64,000 bases of DNA from Candidatus Melainabacteria bacterium (GTDB lineage Bacteria > Cyanobacteriota > Vampirovibrionia > Obscuribacterales > Obscuribacteraceae), in the NCBI GenBank assembly GCA_003242885.1, contig QKMZ01000003.1, positions 620,001 to 684,000 of the forward strand, written 5' to 3'. Positions 17,222 through 25,975 of the stretch are shown piece after piece (within the stretch, counting starts at the first letter, position 1; the number at the start of each line of letters is the position of its first letter). The position numbers and the translations under genes were made by a program. Under the pieces are notes generated by a model that was given only the letters and a program-made list of their open reading frames with translations, was not told the origin of the DNA and made no database searches.

Positions 17222-19717
17222 GTGCCTAAAAAAGGCTCAACACATAAGCCTGACACAGATCCGGACATTGCCGCCAAGTCTGAAGAGCCTTGTGCGGACA
17301 GCGACAGCACGTCCGATAAGAAGTCTGCTGACAATAGCGAAAAACCACCGGCGGAGGAGCTGGACCGAACAACGTTCAACTCGGCAGTTGAAAATTCCAT
17401 GCACACTGCAGCGGCGAATTCAGAGAAAGATCCCGTCATCGGCAAAACCCTGCACGGCAAATATCAAATTCTGGAACTGCTCGGCGCGGGCGGAATGAGC
17501 CGCGTATATAAAGCACAGCAAACTCTCACGAGAAAAATAGTCGCGCTCAAACTTTTGCACAAACACCTAAGCAGCAATCCAACCATGATGCGGCGCTTTC
17601 AGGCAGAAGCCCAAGCCTCTCACCATTTAGCGCACCAAAATATCATCACCGTATACGACTTCGGTCTTACGGAAGACAATCAGCCCTTCATCATTATGGA
17701 CTATCTCGAGGGTCGCGCGCTCTCAGAAATAGTAAGGACATGGGGACAACTCAGTATCGATCGATGCTTGTCGATCGCAAAACAAATATTGGAGGCTCTC
17801 GAACATGCGCATGACTCAGGCGTTTTGCATAGAGATTTAAAACCGAGCAACATCGTTCTGATACCAGTAGGTGACAATACAGACTATGTAAAACTAGTGG
17901 ACTTCGGCATCGCCAAGATCTTGCCGAAGGCTGGATTGGAAGCACAAGAACTTACGCAAAGCGGCGATGTTTTCGGAAGCCCGTTGTACATGAGCCCCGA
18001 GCAATGCATGGGCAACATGACTGATGCGCGCTCCGACATCTATGCAGTTGGATGTTTGCTCTACGAGTGCTTAACCGGCAAACCACCTCTCGTCGGCAAT
18101 AATACTTTGGAGACAATGCACAAGCAGGTTAGCGAGATGCCTGCCGGATTGTCCAATGTAAAAGCGGATGTTCGACTGGTAAAACAGCTCGAAGACATTG
18201 TCTTCAAAGCGATGGCAAAGGAGCCGGAAAATCGTTTTCAATCGGCGCCGGAGATGCGCAAAGCTATCGAGCAAACGCAGTCCGAGTGGCGTGGTGGCTC
18301 TGCTGCTGTGGCATACATGCGCCGCTACGGCAACAAGTTAGACAGACTCTTAAAAAACAAATTAGGCAAGCGGTGGCGTACGAAGATTGCAATAACTGCA
18401 TTGATGACGATTTTTGTATTGCATTATTCGATCATGATGAGCACGCTCTATCATCCGGGAAGTGCGCCCGAGCTCAGCCAGCGCTTAATCCCATGGTCGG
18501 CTACGGATCAGCCTTTCTACAAAACCGTAGCAGCTGAAAAAATGCAACGAATGCGACCGATTACTGACGCCAGCGACACAGACGAGTTGACTGATTTTGC
18601 CGAGAAAGTAACCGAAATAGGCAGTTCAGAAACAGGAAGATTTCGAATTTTCTTTTATCGCGGAATAGACAGACTTTATCGCGGAGATTTCGACGCAGCG
18701 TATGGCTATTTGCAGCAAGCACTGGCTCTTTCAGAGGCTGTAGGCATGGGCGAGTCCATGGATATCGGCTTTCTACACTTGGCACAAGCTGCATGCCTGT
18801 ATGAAATATACAAAATAAAAAACGACGAGACCGCATTGAAAAGTGCGCTCGCCGAAACAAGACTGGCGGAATTCATTTTCACCAGCGCCAGCCAAATAAA
18901 ACCAGTAGCAATGGCTAAATGCTCGGAAGGAACAGCCTGCCATCTCCTCGGAAAAGAGATAGAAGCACTCGTGTCTTTCAAATTCGCAGCATCGGAAACA
19001 TACTCAACAATCATTGGAAAAATCAACAGACAGCGCGAGCGCGACAAACTAACTCATGATGCACCAATTGTTTTTCGTTGGGCTGACGTCAATCAAAATT
19101 CGATGGGCTACCAGCTCTCCTCGCTTGGAGACTACCTCGTGGAAAATAACGAGGGGGTCAACGCGTTGCCGTCCGCGACAAATGAAGAAGCGCTGCCATA
19201 TGAGAGCGCTACGGTTCCTGGACTTCCAACCCGCAGTAAATTGCGCGAATTAGCATTCTTCCGTGGAAAGCTAGTTCCAAGAAGCAGTCTCTATCTTAAC
19301 GCCGTTATCACTTACATAATGGACGCGGAGGAATGCTACCAACTTCTCGTCAACATGTGCGAACAACGAGGGGCTGGGCGCGGCTCGCTCACGACTGCAA
19401 TTGCCAGAGCTAATTTAGGCATGGCAAGATTGAAAAAGGGACTGGCGTTGCGCGATCTCGCAATTGATAAACTTCGCGATAAACAGTTCGATCAATTTGG
19501 CCCACTGAATGAACAAGCAAAAGTCCGCTTCACTGAGGCTGTTAAAGAGCTGGAACTCGCACGCAGAGCCCTAGAACTACACTTCGGCACCAATCATAAA
19601 TACCTTGCTTATGCGCTTCTTAATTTGAGCGATGCGCAAATGAATTTGGGACAATTCAATAAAGGCTTGTCCACCAGATCCGAGGCGCATTCAATTCTGA
19701 GCCGCGCCGCGCAATAG
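17222..19717 (+). CDS. Transmembrane Ser/Thr protein kinase with C-terminal TPR-like domain
   Basis: The 831-residue protein has an acidic, low-complexity first 70 residues. A Hanks-type kinase domain (about 80-350) follows, with a glycine loop GAGGMSRVYKA, Lys110 (VALKLL), HRDLKPSN, DFGIAK and SPEQ. One transmembrane segment lies near residue 395 (IAITALMTIFVLHYSIMM). The C-terminal 430 residues are TPR-like and should be outside the cytoplasm. All catalytic residues are present, so it should be active. The extracellular repeats are the likely sensor. The GTG start has AGGAG six bases upstream. PknB-like topology, but with TPRs in place of PASTA. Confidence 0.93.
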   Translation: MPKKGSTHKPDTDPDIAAKSEEPCADSDSTSDKKSADNSEKPPAEELDRTTFNSAVENSMHTAAANSEKDPVIGKTLHGKYQILELLGAGGMSRVYKAQQTLTRKIVALKLLHKHLSSNPTMMRRFQAEAQASHHLAHQNIITVYDFGLTEDNQPFIIMDYLEGRALSEIVRTWGQLSIDRCLSIAKQILEALEHAHDSGVLHRDLKPSNIVLIPVGDNTDYVKLVDFGIAKILPKAGLEAQELTQSGDVFGSPLYMSPEQCMGNMTDARSDIYAVGCLLYECLTGKPPLVGNNTLETMHKQVSEMPAGLSNVKADVRLVKQLEDIVFKAMAKEPENRFQSAPEMRKAIEQTQSEWRGGSAAVAYMRRYGNKLDRLLKNKLGKRWRTKIAITALMTIFVLHYSIMMSTLYHPGSAPELSQRLIPWSATDQPFYKTVAAEKMQRMRPITDASDTDELTDFAEKVTEIGSSETGRFRIFFYRGIDRLYRGDFDAAYGYLQQALALSEAVGMGESMDIGFLHLAQAACLYEIYKIKNDETALKSALAETRLAEFIFTSASQIKPVAMAKCSEGTACHLLGKEIEALVSFKFAASETYSTIIGKINRQRERDKLTHDAPIVFRWADVNQNSMGYQLSSLGDYLVENNEGVNALPSATNEEALPYESATVPGLPTRSKLRELAFFRGKLVPRSSLYLNAVITYIMDAEECYQLLVNMCEQRGAGRGSLTTAIARANLGMARLKKGLALRDLAIDKLRDKQFDQFGPLNEQAKVRFTEAVKELELARRALELHFGTNHKYLAYALLNLSDAQMNLGQFNKGLSTRSEAHSILSRAAQ

Positions 19718-19749
19718 TGGTATGCTATTGCCCGACTTATTGGTGAGGT

Positions 19750-20040
19750 TTGGACGTGGAAGGAGATCTGAGCTTTTGGCTGCCGACAGTATTAGTTGTT
19801 GCTGCTGCGTCCGCTCTCACCTTGTACTCCGCATGGAATCGAAAAGGTAAAGGGCGCTATCTCTGCGATGATTGCCGATTCAACAACCCTGATGATTGCC
19901 TAAAAATCGAACGCCCCAGAGCTGTTTCCTGTCTAAGCTACCGAACTTTAGTAGAAGCGAAGCAGCTAGAGACAAAGACCGAAGCGAAGCTCGAAACCAA
20001 TTTAGAAACGACGCCTGAGACGAAGATCGAAACGAAGTAA
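19750..20040 (+). CDS. Small membrane protein with a cysteine motif and Glu-Thr-Lys tail
   Basis: The 96-residue protein has one transmembrane segment (FWLPTVLVVAAASALTLYSAW) and then CDDCRFNNPDDCLKI...AVSC. The four cysteines, spaced C-x2-C-x8-C-x10-C, could bind zinc or iron. The last 25 residues are a degenerate repeat of ETK/EAK/ETN units. The TTG start, 32 bases after the kinase gene, has GGTGAGG before it. It may be coupled to the kinase. Family not recognised. Confidence 0.6.
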   Translation: MDVEGDLSFWLPTVLVVAAASALTLYSAWNRKGKGRYLCDDCRFNNPDDCLKIERPRAVSCLSYRTLVEAKQLETKTEAKLETNLETTPETKIETK

Positions 20041-20273
20041 ATCAAATCGCTCTTGGAATGCGGGTTTAAACAAAGACACCAACCAGAAGAAAAATTGCGC
20101 AATTCTTTTTTGGGCTGAAACAGGCTCTCCAAGGATAACGAATGCCGCCACCAGTCCGCCACCATATTCGATACCGGAAGCCAGGCTCAGCAGCATTGCG
20201 GTTTGGTGTTTAATTCGCAAATGACGAAAGCCAAAGCTGTTATAGAATATTGTTTTGATGCTGGACGTGGTTA

Positions 20274-20666
20274 ATGAACGACGCCGAAATTAGATCTCTG
20301 GAAATACGTCGAAAAGCGCTTGAGTTGTTTGACGGCAAGTGCGAAGAGCTCGAACTGCAAAAGATTTTGCATCTCCTCGAGCGCAATCAACCGGACCTTT
20401 TTGAAAAGGTTGTTCGCCAACTAGAGGCCGACAATGGAAGGTGGTCGGATAGTTCGGGCTTTCCAAATATTAGAGTTCAGAGAGACTCGAAGGAGCGCGT
20501 TCAAACAATTGTTTTTGAAGCGCTGGGCAAGAAAAAACCGGATGGAAATCACGAAATCTTGTCGGTCACGTGGAGGTCAGATCATAGTGAGATTCAGTGG
20601 GTTGAATCATTCACAAAAGATCTTCTAAAACGAGATAAGGCGACAGACATAGATATTGCCGAATAA
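20274..20666 (+). CDS. Hypothetical cytoplasmic protein
   Basis: The 130-residue protein is helical and charged in its first half (EIRSLEIRRKALELFDGKCEELELQ) and beta-like in the second (FPNIRVQRDSKERVQTIVFEALG, EILSVTWRSDHSEIQWVES). No signal peptide, membrane segment or known motif is visible. A hairpin terminator follows 12 bases after the stop, which supports a real transcription unit. Confidence 0.6.
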   Translation: MNDAEIRSLEIRRKALELFDGKCEELELQKILHLLERNQPDLFEKVVRQLEADNGRWSDSSGFPNIRVQRDSKERVQTIVFEALGKKKPDGNHEILSVTWRSDHSEIQWVESFTKDLLKRDKATDIDIAE

Positions 20667-20678
20667 ATCCAGACGCTA

Positions 20679-20721
20679 CAAACCCCTCTGCCGGTTCACC
20701 CACCGGGCTCAGAGGGGTTTG
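20679..20721 (+). terminator. Terminator-like hairpin with 12-bp stem
   Basis: The arms CAAACCCCTCTG (20679-20690) and CAGAGGGGTTTG (20710-20721) are perfectly complementary around a 19-base loop. The loop itself can pair (CCGG...CCGG). The downstream T-tract is weak. It lies just after the 130-residue ORF. Confidence 0.65.
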
Positions 20722-21113
20722 CTCCTAATGTTCTCGTGACACGAGGTTTTCCTGTTTCAACTTTCGCTCCGCAGCCTTCTTTGCATGAAAGTTTTACCGG
20801 GTCATGTTTTAGTGGCCCGCGTCAAGATAAGCTGTCGGTCTCCAGTCGATCTGACAACATTATAGGCCAGTATCCAAGAGGGGGTCAAGATCCTAACGAA
20901 AAGATTAAGGCTGCCGACTAAAACGCCCTAAAAATGCGCATTCTCGCCAGTTTCGCGACAGCATTCTCATCTACAGCTGCCTATCTGGTCCATATTAATA
21001 AGTACATCCTCAAAGGAGTACTCAACTTAGCTGACCCGTCCGTCGCAGAATCCTGTGAGCACGAGGACTAAACAAGCTCCATATACAGGGCAGAATACGG
21101 CAGTTGAGCGCTA
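20722..21113. other. Noncoding stretch with one possible tiny ORF
   Basis: About 390 bases lie between the terminator and the end of the GGDEF gene. I see no recognised RNA or repeat. A 45-codon ORF at 20934-21071 (+) begins MRILASFATAFSSTAAYLVH and ends SCEHED. It has a hydrophobic start but no ribosome binding site, so I do not call it a gene. Confidence 0.3.
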
Positions 21114-24100
21114 TTACCCTTCTTTTTGCAACACCGTCAGCAAAAAGCGAACAAGTCGCGGGTCAAATTTCTTGCCTGCATCATCCTGAATTTGCTTGAT
21201 TGCTTCTTGCTTAGAAAGACTCTTTCGATATGGTCTGTCGCTGGTCATAGCTACATAGGAATCAACCAGAGCAATAATTCTAGACTCGAGAGGTATTTCT
21301 TCGTTCTTCAGTCCTTTTGGATAACCACTGCCGTCCCAGTGCTCGTGCAAGGCTTCAATAACAGAACTTAGCTTATAGAGCATCTTCGCCGGCTCGAGGA
21401 ATTTCGCTCCCAGACTCGGAGCCTTGCGAATCTGCACCAATTCGTCTTCGTTGAGAGGTCCATTTTTGCGAAGCAAGTCTTCCGGCATCGAGAGCTTGCC
21501 AATATTGCTAAACGCAGCGGAGAGAGAAACCAACTCAGCATGCTCTTTTGACAAGCGCAAAGCTTGAGCTATGCTGTTGGCGTAAGAGTAAGCACGCGGA
21601 GAGCGCTCGTTGCCGTAGGCATCTTTCTCGTCGATGCTCTTAACTATTTGTGTAATGAGACCAAGAATTCCTTTTTCATTTGCCAGCGCCAGATCGAATG
21701 TTCCTGCTGTTTCCACGCCTGATGCCGACTTAGGCGCTGCAGCATTAGCAGCTGCGGCAGCTTCGGCACCGGCAGGCACCGCAACTGGTGCAGCAGCTTC
21801 TTCCAGCGGAGCAACCTGGCTCGGAATCAAATCTTCGATTACGGAGCATACTTGGTTTCTGCCACGGTGTTTTGCCAGATACAAAGCCTGGTCGGCAAGT
21901 TCTTGCAGTTTGTCTTTATCCTGCGCATCTTGAGGGAAGGTGGCAAGACCCAACGAAGCTGTAATGACACCAATGCCTTCGACGGGTTTGGATCTGATTG
22001 CAGCGCAAATACGATTGGCAACCATGCGCGCATTTTCATGAGCAGTTTCAGGCAAGAGCACGACGAATTCTTCACCGCCGAATCTGCCGACCGTATCAAC
22101 GTCACGTACGCTGCGCTTCATCACATTGGCAATGTGTTTGATAGCTGCGTCACCGAAGTGGTGACCCAATGAGTCGTTGATTTTCTTCAAGTAATCCAAG
22201 TCAACGATGATGTACGAGAAGGGGTGACCGAATCGCTGATAACGATCGATTTCTTTGGTGAGCTGTTCGGTGAAATAACGGCGGTTGAACAAACCGGTCA
22301 TCGGATCCGTAACAGCCTGGCGCTCTACCTGCGCAAACAGTTCAGCGTGTGAAACCACAACTGCGACTCTGTCAGCAAGGTCGGTGACCATGTGCATGTC
22401 TTTTTCCGGAAACGGCGTTTCGCGATCTGCAGAAACCAGACACAGACCGGCTTTGAAATTACCGGCGTGAACCAACGGAAAGAGAGTTGCAGACTTTAGA
22501 TCATCCGGAATTTCAACAGTCTTACCAGCGAGTCTTTCCCTAATCTGATCAGCACTCATAAAGATGCGCTGCTCGAGCTTCAAATCCTCGAGCATAGTGA
22601 GCAGCAATTGCTCACCGAAGTTTGGAGCGGCAGGCTCTTCTTCTTCAATTTTCGGCTCGCCGATTTCGTCGGGAGTTTGTATAACCTTTGCCGGAGGCGG
22701 CTCCAGTCCTGCTGTCTTGGACTTTGTGAAATCTTGCTGTTGGGAGTCAAAAAGCGAAACTACGCAAAGTGAAAGTCCGAAATATTCGTGAACGCACTCG
22801 ACCAATGTCTCCATAATCTGGTCGACTTCTTTGAGTGACTGACGAATTTCACTGGACACTTTATTGATAAGAGCAGCCCGAGCCTGTTCTGCGCGAATCA
22901 TCGTAATCGCTTGCTCTGCCCGGATAACGTTCGACAAGTGACCGGCAATTGTCAAACCGAGTTCTCTATCCTGTGGTCTGAATTGTGGTTTGTTGGGAAG
23001 TCGTTGCCACAAGCCGATTACACCAAGGCGCTCTCCTTCCGAAATGAGAGGAAGAACGAGTGCCATGTCGTGACCAAAGAATTTGTCACCTTTACGAGTA
23101 AACTCGGCGTTGACGATCTTTCCGCGGCCCGACTCGAATACCGCGACAAATGGATTGTCTTTGTTATTCATGTCGACAAGCGAGTGACCGCCGCCCTTAA
23201 TTTGCGCTTTGAGAACGTTTTCCTCAGCATCGTACAAATAGATCTGAGAATGGGTGAAGCCCATGTGCTCGGCTACGAGCATAACGGACTTGACGAGAGA
23301 TTCTTCCGTCGACTGACCACGAGAGTCGCGGAATAAGCTCGCGATCTCGTTGATGAGCTTCATTTCGCGCGCGTCCATCTCGATTTTGCTTTGGTCAAAA
23401 GATTGTTGAACTACAACCGAAAGCATTTCGGCGACGCTTTGCAAAATAACCGCATCATGCCTACTCCACTCACGTGGTCCGCCGCACTGTTGCAATTCCA
23501 AAAAACCTGAGAAGATGCCGCGCGAACGCAACTGAACCATCAATCTGCCGCGCACTTCGCCTAATTCGATGAGGGACGAAAGGGTGGGCGACATCTTGTG
23601 CAAATTCGTATCATGAGATGTGTCCGGAATGCTTATAACGCCTGCGCCCGACTCATCAGGAAATCTCGACAAGAACTCCAGAACGATTGCAGTTGATTCT
23701 TGCGAACCGAGCTGGTTGCCCACAAAGCAAGTGTGACCGCTGGTGGCAAACTCATTGGTCACGGCGAGCTGATCACCGACAACCTGCCAGATCAAACCTC
23801 TTTCAGCTTGCACCACTTGAGTAAGTGTTTCAATCGCGTATTGCAGAATAGAAGTCAGATCGCTCGAATGACGAAGTTGACCGATGATATCGCTGATAAT
23901 CGCTTGCGCCGGAACCGGGATGATGACGTCCTCTTGGGGCGCCTGGTTTTCGTCGGCAAGGGTTTGCCGCAGCCCACGAAGCGCGGAAGGACGAGGAGGC
24001 AAAGGCTGCCCGTCCGGTCCAATGACCGCGCCGAGCTTCTCGGTCAAATCACCAGTTGTTTCAAATTCAGACTCGGCTGTATTGAGATACTCTTGATCCT

Positions 24101-24968
24101 TCAATTGTTTGGGCTTCGGAAGCTCGAATGCAGAAGGCTTAGGTAATGGCTGCGTGCGCACCTGCTGCGCTTTGATAGGATCGAGCCCACCGCCACCGTC
24201 ACCACCGGTTGCGGCCCCGGGCACCGCGAATGGTGACTGGGGAGCAATGGGTGAGTTGCCTGGCTGCTGAGCCGGTAATGGTCTAGGAGGCGCAACCACG
24301 GCGCCGCCCGGGAAGGCGCTTGCTTCAAGTGCAATCGGGTTGACTTTTCCGTGATCGACAATTATTGGCGGTTGTTGCGGAATTTCCTGAGGCTTTAAAA
24401 TCAAATTCTGCTGAATCGGCGATTTAACAACCGGCCAGAGATTGCGGATATTGTCGACAAAATGATTGGCACTGCCGCAAGGACCAAGATTAATGCGTGC
24501 ATCTTCCAGGCGGTTGCTCTCGCCCAGCTCGATAGTCTGCCAAGCAGGCAGCAAGCGGTTGAATGCCTGGCGAACAATTTGAGCATTCATAGAGCCAGAG
24601 CATTGATATTTCTCGCCCTGTGGCGATTCCAGAGCCTGCTGGGCGTACAAGATGAGACACAAACCGCGGCTTTCTATAAGGAAACACCATTCATCGGGCG
24701 TGTCTTGACGATCCTCGGAAAAGATAGAGACGCAGAAAGCGTCACGCATAAGCTCCTTAAACCGGGGACCGGTGGGCAAGAGCCAGGCTGCGGAACGGCG
24801 CGACCAGTAAACCAAGACAGGGGCAAGTTTCTCAGAAACCGCCAGCTGCTCGACATCACGAATAAAAGGCAAAAATTCGGCAGGCGAAAGGATGCTAAGC
24901 GGCAAAGCGCCGGGCCCAGCTTGCTGAACCAACATCATCTGCAGTTGTGAACCGCCAGGCTCCGTCAT
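21114..24968 (-). CDS. Multi-GAF diguanylate cyclase with degenerate HD-GYP domain
   Basis: The 1284-residue protein has an unrecognised N-terminal region (1-170), a Pro/Gln-rich linker (about 190-300), and three likely GAF domains between about 350 and 880. A GGDEF domain follows, with RFGGEEF at 962-968 and the expected preceding DLDYLKKINDSLGHHFGD. A C-terminal HD-GYP-like domain completes it. The cyclase signature is intact, so it should make c-di-GMP. In the HD-GYP part the HD pair is Ser1154-Asn1155 (FSNIGKL), the later H of RHPE is Ala (RKAPSLG), and DAYDAL has become DSYVAM. The HEHWDGSGYP motif is kept. It is therefore probably not a phosphodiesterase, but may bind the nucleotide. 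Confidence 0.92.
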   Translation of the reverse strand: MTEPGGSQLQMMLVQQAGPGALPLSILSPAEFLPFIRDVEQLAVSEKLAPVLVYWSRRSAAWLLPTGPRFKELMRDAFCVSIFSEDRQDTPDEWCFLIESRGLCLILYAQQALESPQGEKYQCSGSMNAQIVRQAFNRLLPAWQTIELGESNRLEDARINLGPCGSANHFVDNIRNLWPVVKSPIQQNLILKPQEIPQQPPIIVDHGKVNPIALEASAFPGGAVVAPPRPLPAQQPGNSPIAPQSPFAVPGAATGGDGGGGLDPIKAQQVRTQPLPKPSAFELPKPKQLKDQEYLNTAESEFETTGDLTEKLGAVIGPDGQPLPPRPSALRGLRQTLADENQAPQEDVIIPVPAQAIISDIIGQLRHSSDLTSILQYAIETLTQVVQAERGLIWQVVGDQLAVTNEFATSGHTCFVGNQLGSQESTAIVLEFLSRFPDESGAGVISIPDTSHDTNLHKMSPTLSSLIELGEVRGRLMVQLRSRGIFSGFLELQQCGGPREWSRHDAVILQSVAEMLSVVVQQSFDQSKIEMDAREMKLINEIASLFRDSRGQSTEESLVKSVMLVAEHMGFTHSQIYLYDAEENVLKAQIKGGGHSLVDMNNKDNPFVAVFESGRGKIVNAEFTRKGDKFFGHDMALVLPLISEGERLGVIGLWQRLPNKPQFRPQDRELGLTIAGHLSNVIRAEQAITMIRAEQARAALINKVSSEIRQSLKEVDQIMETLVECVHEYFGLSLCVVSLFDSQQQDFTKSKTAGLEPPPAKVIQTPDEIGEPKIEEEEPAAPNFGEQLLLTMLEDLKLEQRIFMSADQIRERLAGKTVEIPDDLKSATLFPLVHAGNFKAGLCLVSADRETPFPEKDMHMVTDLADRVAVVVSHAELFAQVERQAVTDPMTGLFNRRYFTEQLTKEIDRYQRFGHPFSYIIVDLDYLKKINDSLGHHFGDAAIKHIANVMKRSVRDVDTVGRFGGEEFVVLLPETAHENARMVANRICAAIRSKPVEGIGVITASLGLATFPQDAQDKDKLQELADQALYLAKHRGRNQVCSVIEDLIPSQVAPLEEAAAPVAVPAGAEAAAAANAAAPKSASGVETAGTFDLALANEKGILGLITQIVKSIDEKDAYGNERSPRAYSYANSIAQALRLSKEHAELVSLSAAFSNIGKLSMPEDLLRKNGPLNEDELVQIRKAPSLGAKFLEPAKMLYKLSSVIEALHEHWDGSGYPKGLKNEEIPLESRIIALVDSYVAMTSDRPYRKSLSKQEAIKQIQDDAGKKFDPRLVRFLLTVLQKEG

Positions 24969-25129
24969 CGTCGCCCACCATTTGCCAATAGATGTCTTAG
25001 GAAGAGATCCCAGACACCCGCCATATTACTAATACCCAATTCAGGATCCAATTAATCTTGCTGGAATTTAGCATTCGAGCCCGAAACGCCTTGCCTTTCA
25101 CGGTTACATGCTAGGATCTCGACGCCGGT

Positions 25130-25168
25130 TATCGGCATGTCGAGGCGAGCCTCGCTTTATCGGCATGT
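25130..25168. repeat. Direct repeat flanking a hairpin upstream of the methyltransferase
   Basis: TATCGGCATGT occurs at 25130-25140 and 25158-25168, and between them CGAGG-CGAG-CCTCG (25141-25154) can form a short hairpin. It lies about 65-100 bases before the ATG of the methyltransferase gene, so it could be an operator or a small structure in the leader. Confidence 0.5.
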
Positions 25169-25232
25169 GAGCAGGCTCTATACGAGCGCAACAACCAGCT
25201 TGACTTCGCACATCACAAAACGCAGAGCCAGT

Positions 25233-25925
25233 ATGAAAGTAGACAAAGCCATAATCGAGCAGGCACCTGAAAAGGCGAGCGAATTGCGCGCGTCGCAGGT
25301 CTACAAGGAAAATTTGGAATTCTGGCATCAGGCTTGGAATATGTGCACCAAGCCCTACACAAAGATGCCGGATCTGGAATACCTGCCCTGGATTCCTGAC
25401 ACGCTGCGGACCAAAAACATCCATAAAGTTCTGGACTTAGGCTGCGGCAGCGGCTGGCTTTCGGTGTTATTGGCAAGAGAAGGTTTTCAGGTGACCGGCA
25501 TTGATGTCGCCGATCACGCCCTGGACTTAGGCAACCAGTGGGCGACTATGGAAGATTTGAAAATCAAATTCGATGTCGGTGACCTTGGTGATTTACCCTA
25601 CGAAGACAATACATTCGATGCCGTGGTTGCCAATTCAATTATCGAACACTTGCCACTTTCACTTGCTCTTGTGGCAATGACAAAACTGAAATCGATCATT
25701 GTGAGCGGTGGCACTTTCATTGGTTGTTTTGACAAAGTCGGAACCGGACCAGGTGAGTATTTTAAACTCGAAGACGGCACACAAGTCTATACGGACAAAT
25801 CAAGAAAAGGCATGATGCTGCGCTATTTCCCTGATGAAGAGCTGAAAGAAATATTGGGCGGTTGGAAGATCGACGAGTTCAAAACACTAGATTCCGGAAC
25901 CAGATTTGTCGTAGCTCACACATAA
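25233..25925 (+). CDS. SAM-dependent methyltransferase
   Basis: The 230-residue protein is a class I methyltransferase. It has motif I VLDLGCGSGWLSVLLAREG, the acidic residue of motif II in VTGIDVA, the third motif around FDVGDLGDLPYEDNTFDAVVANSIIEHL, and a later beta-rich end. The Methyltransf_11 profile fits. The substrate cannot be told. The frame opens at 25137, but the ATG at 25233 gives the normal N-terminus and leaves the palindrome upstream. The next gene (TPR) begins 50 bases after it. Confidence 0.88.
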   Translation: MKVDKAIIEQAPEKASELRASQVYKENLEFWHQAWNMCTKPYTKMPDLEYLPWIPDTLRTKNIHKVLDLGCGSGWLSVLLAREGFQVTGIDVADHALDLGNQWATMEDLKIKFDVGDLGDLPYEDNTFDAVVANSIIEHLPLSLALVAMTKLKSIIVSGGTFIGCFDKVGTGPGEYFKLEDGTQVYTDKSRKGMMLRYFPDEELKEILGGWKIDEFKTLDSGTRFVVAHT

Positions 25926-25975
25926 CTACCTTTCCGTCGTGCCCTCAAATATGGTGGCATCGCAGTTAGACATCA

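Noticed and set aside
20002..20220. Minus-strand ORF with a hydrophobic GIEYGGGLVAAFVILGE stretch, recalling AtpZ/AtpI
   Set aside because: It overlaps the 3' end of the small cysteine protein, has no ribosome binding site, and no ATP synthase genes are nearby.
20934..21071. 45-codon ORF with a hydrophobic start
   Set aside because: No ribosome binding site and no support from context; kept only as a note in the gap entry.
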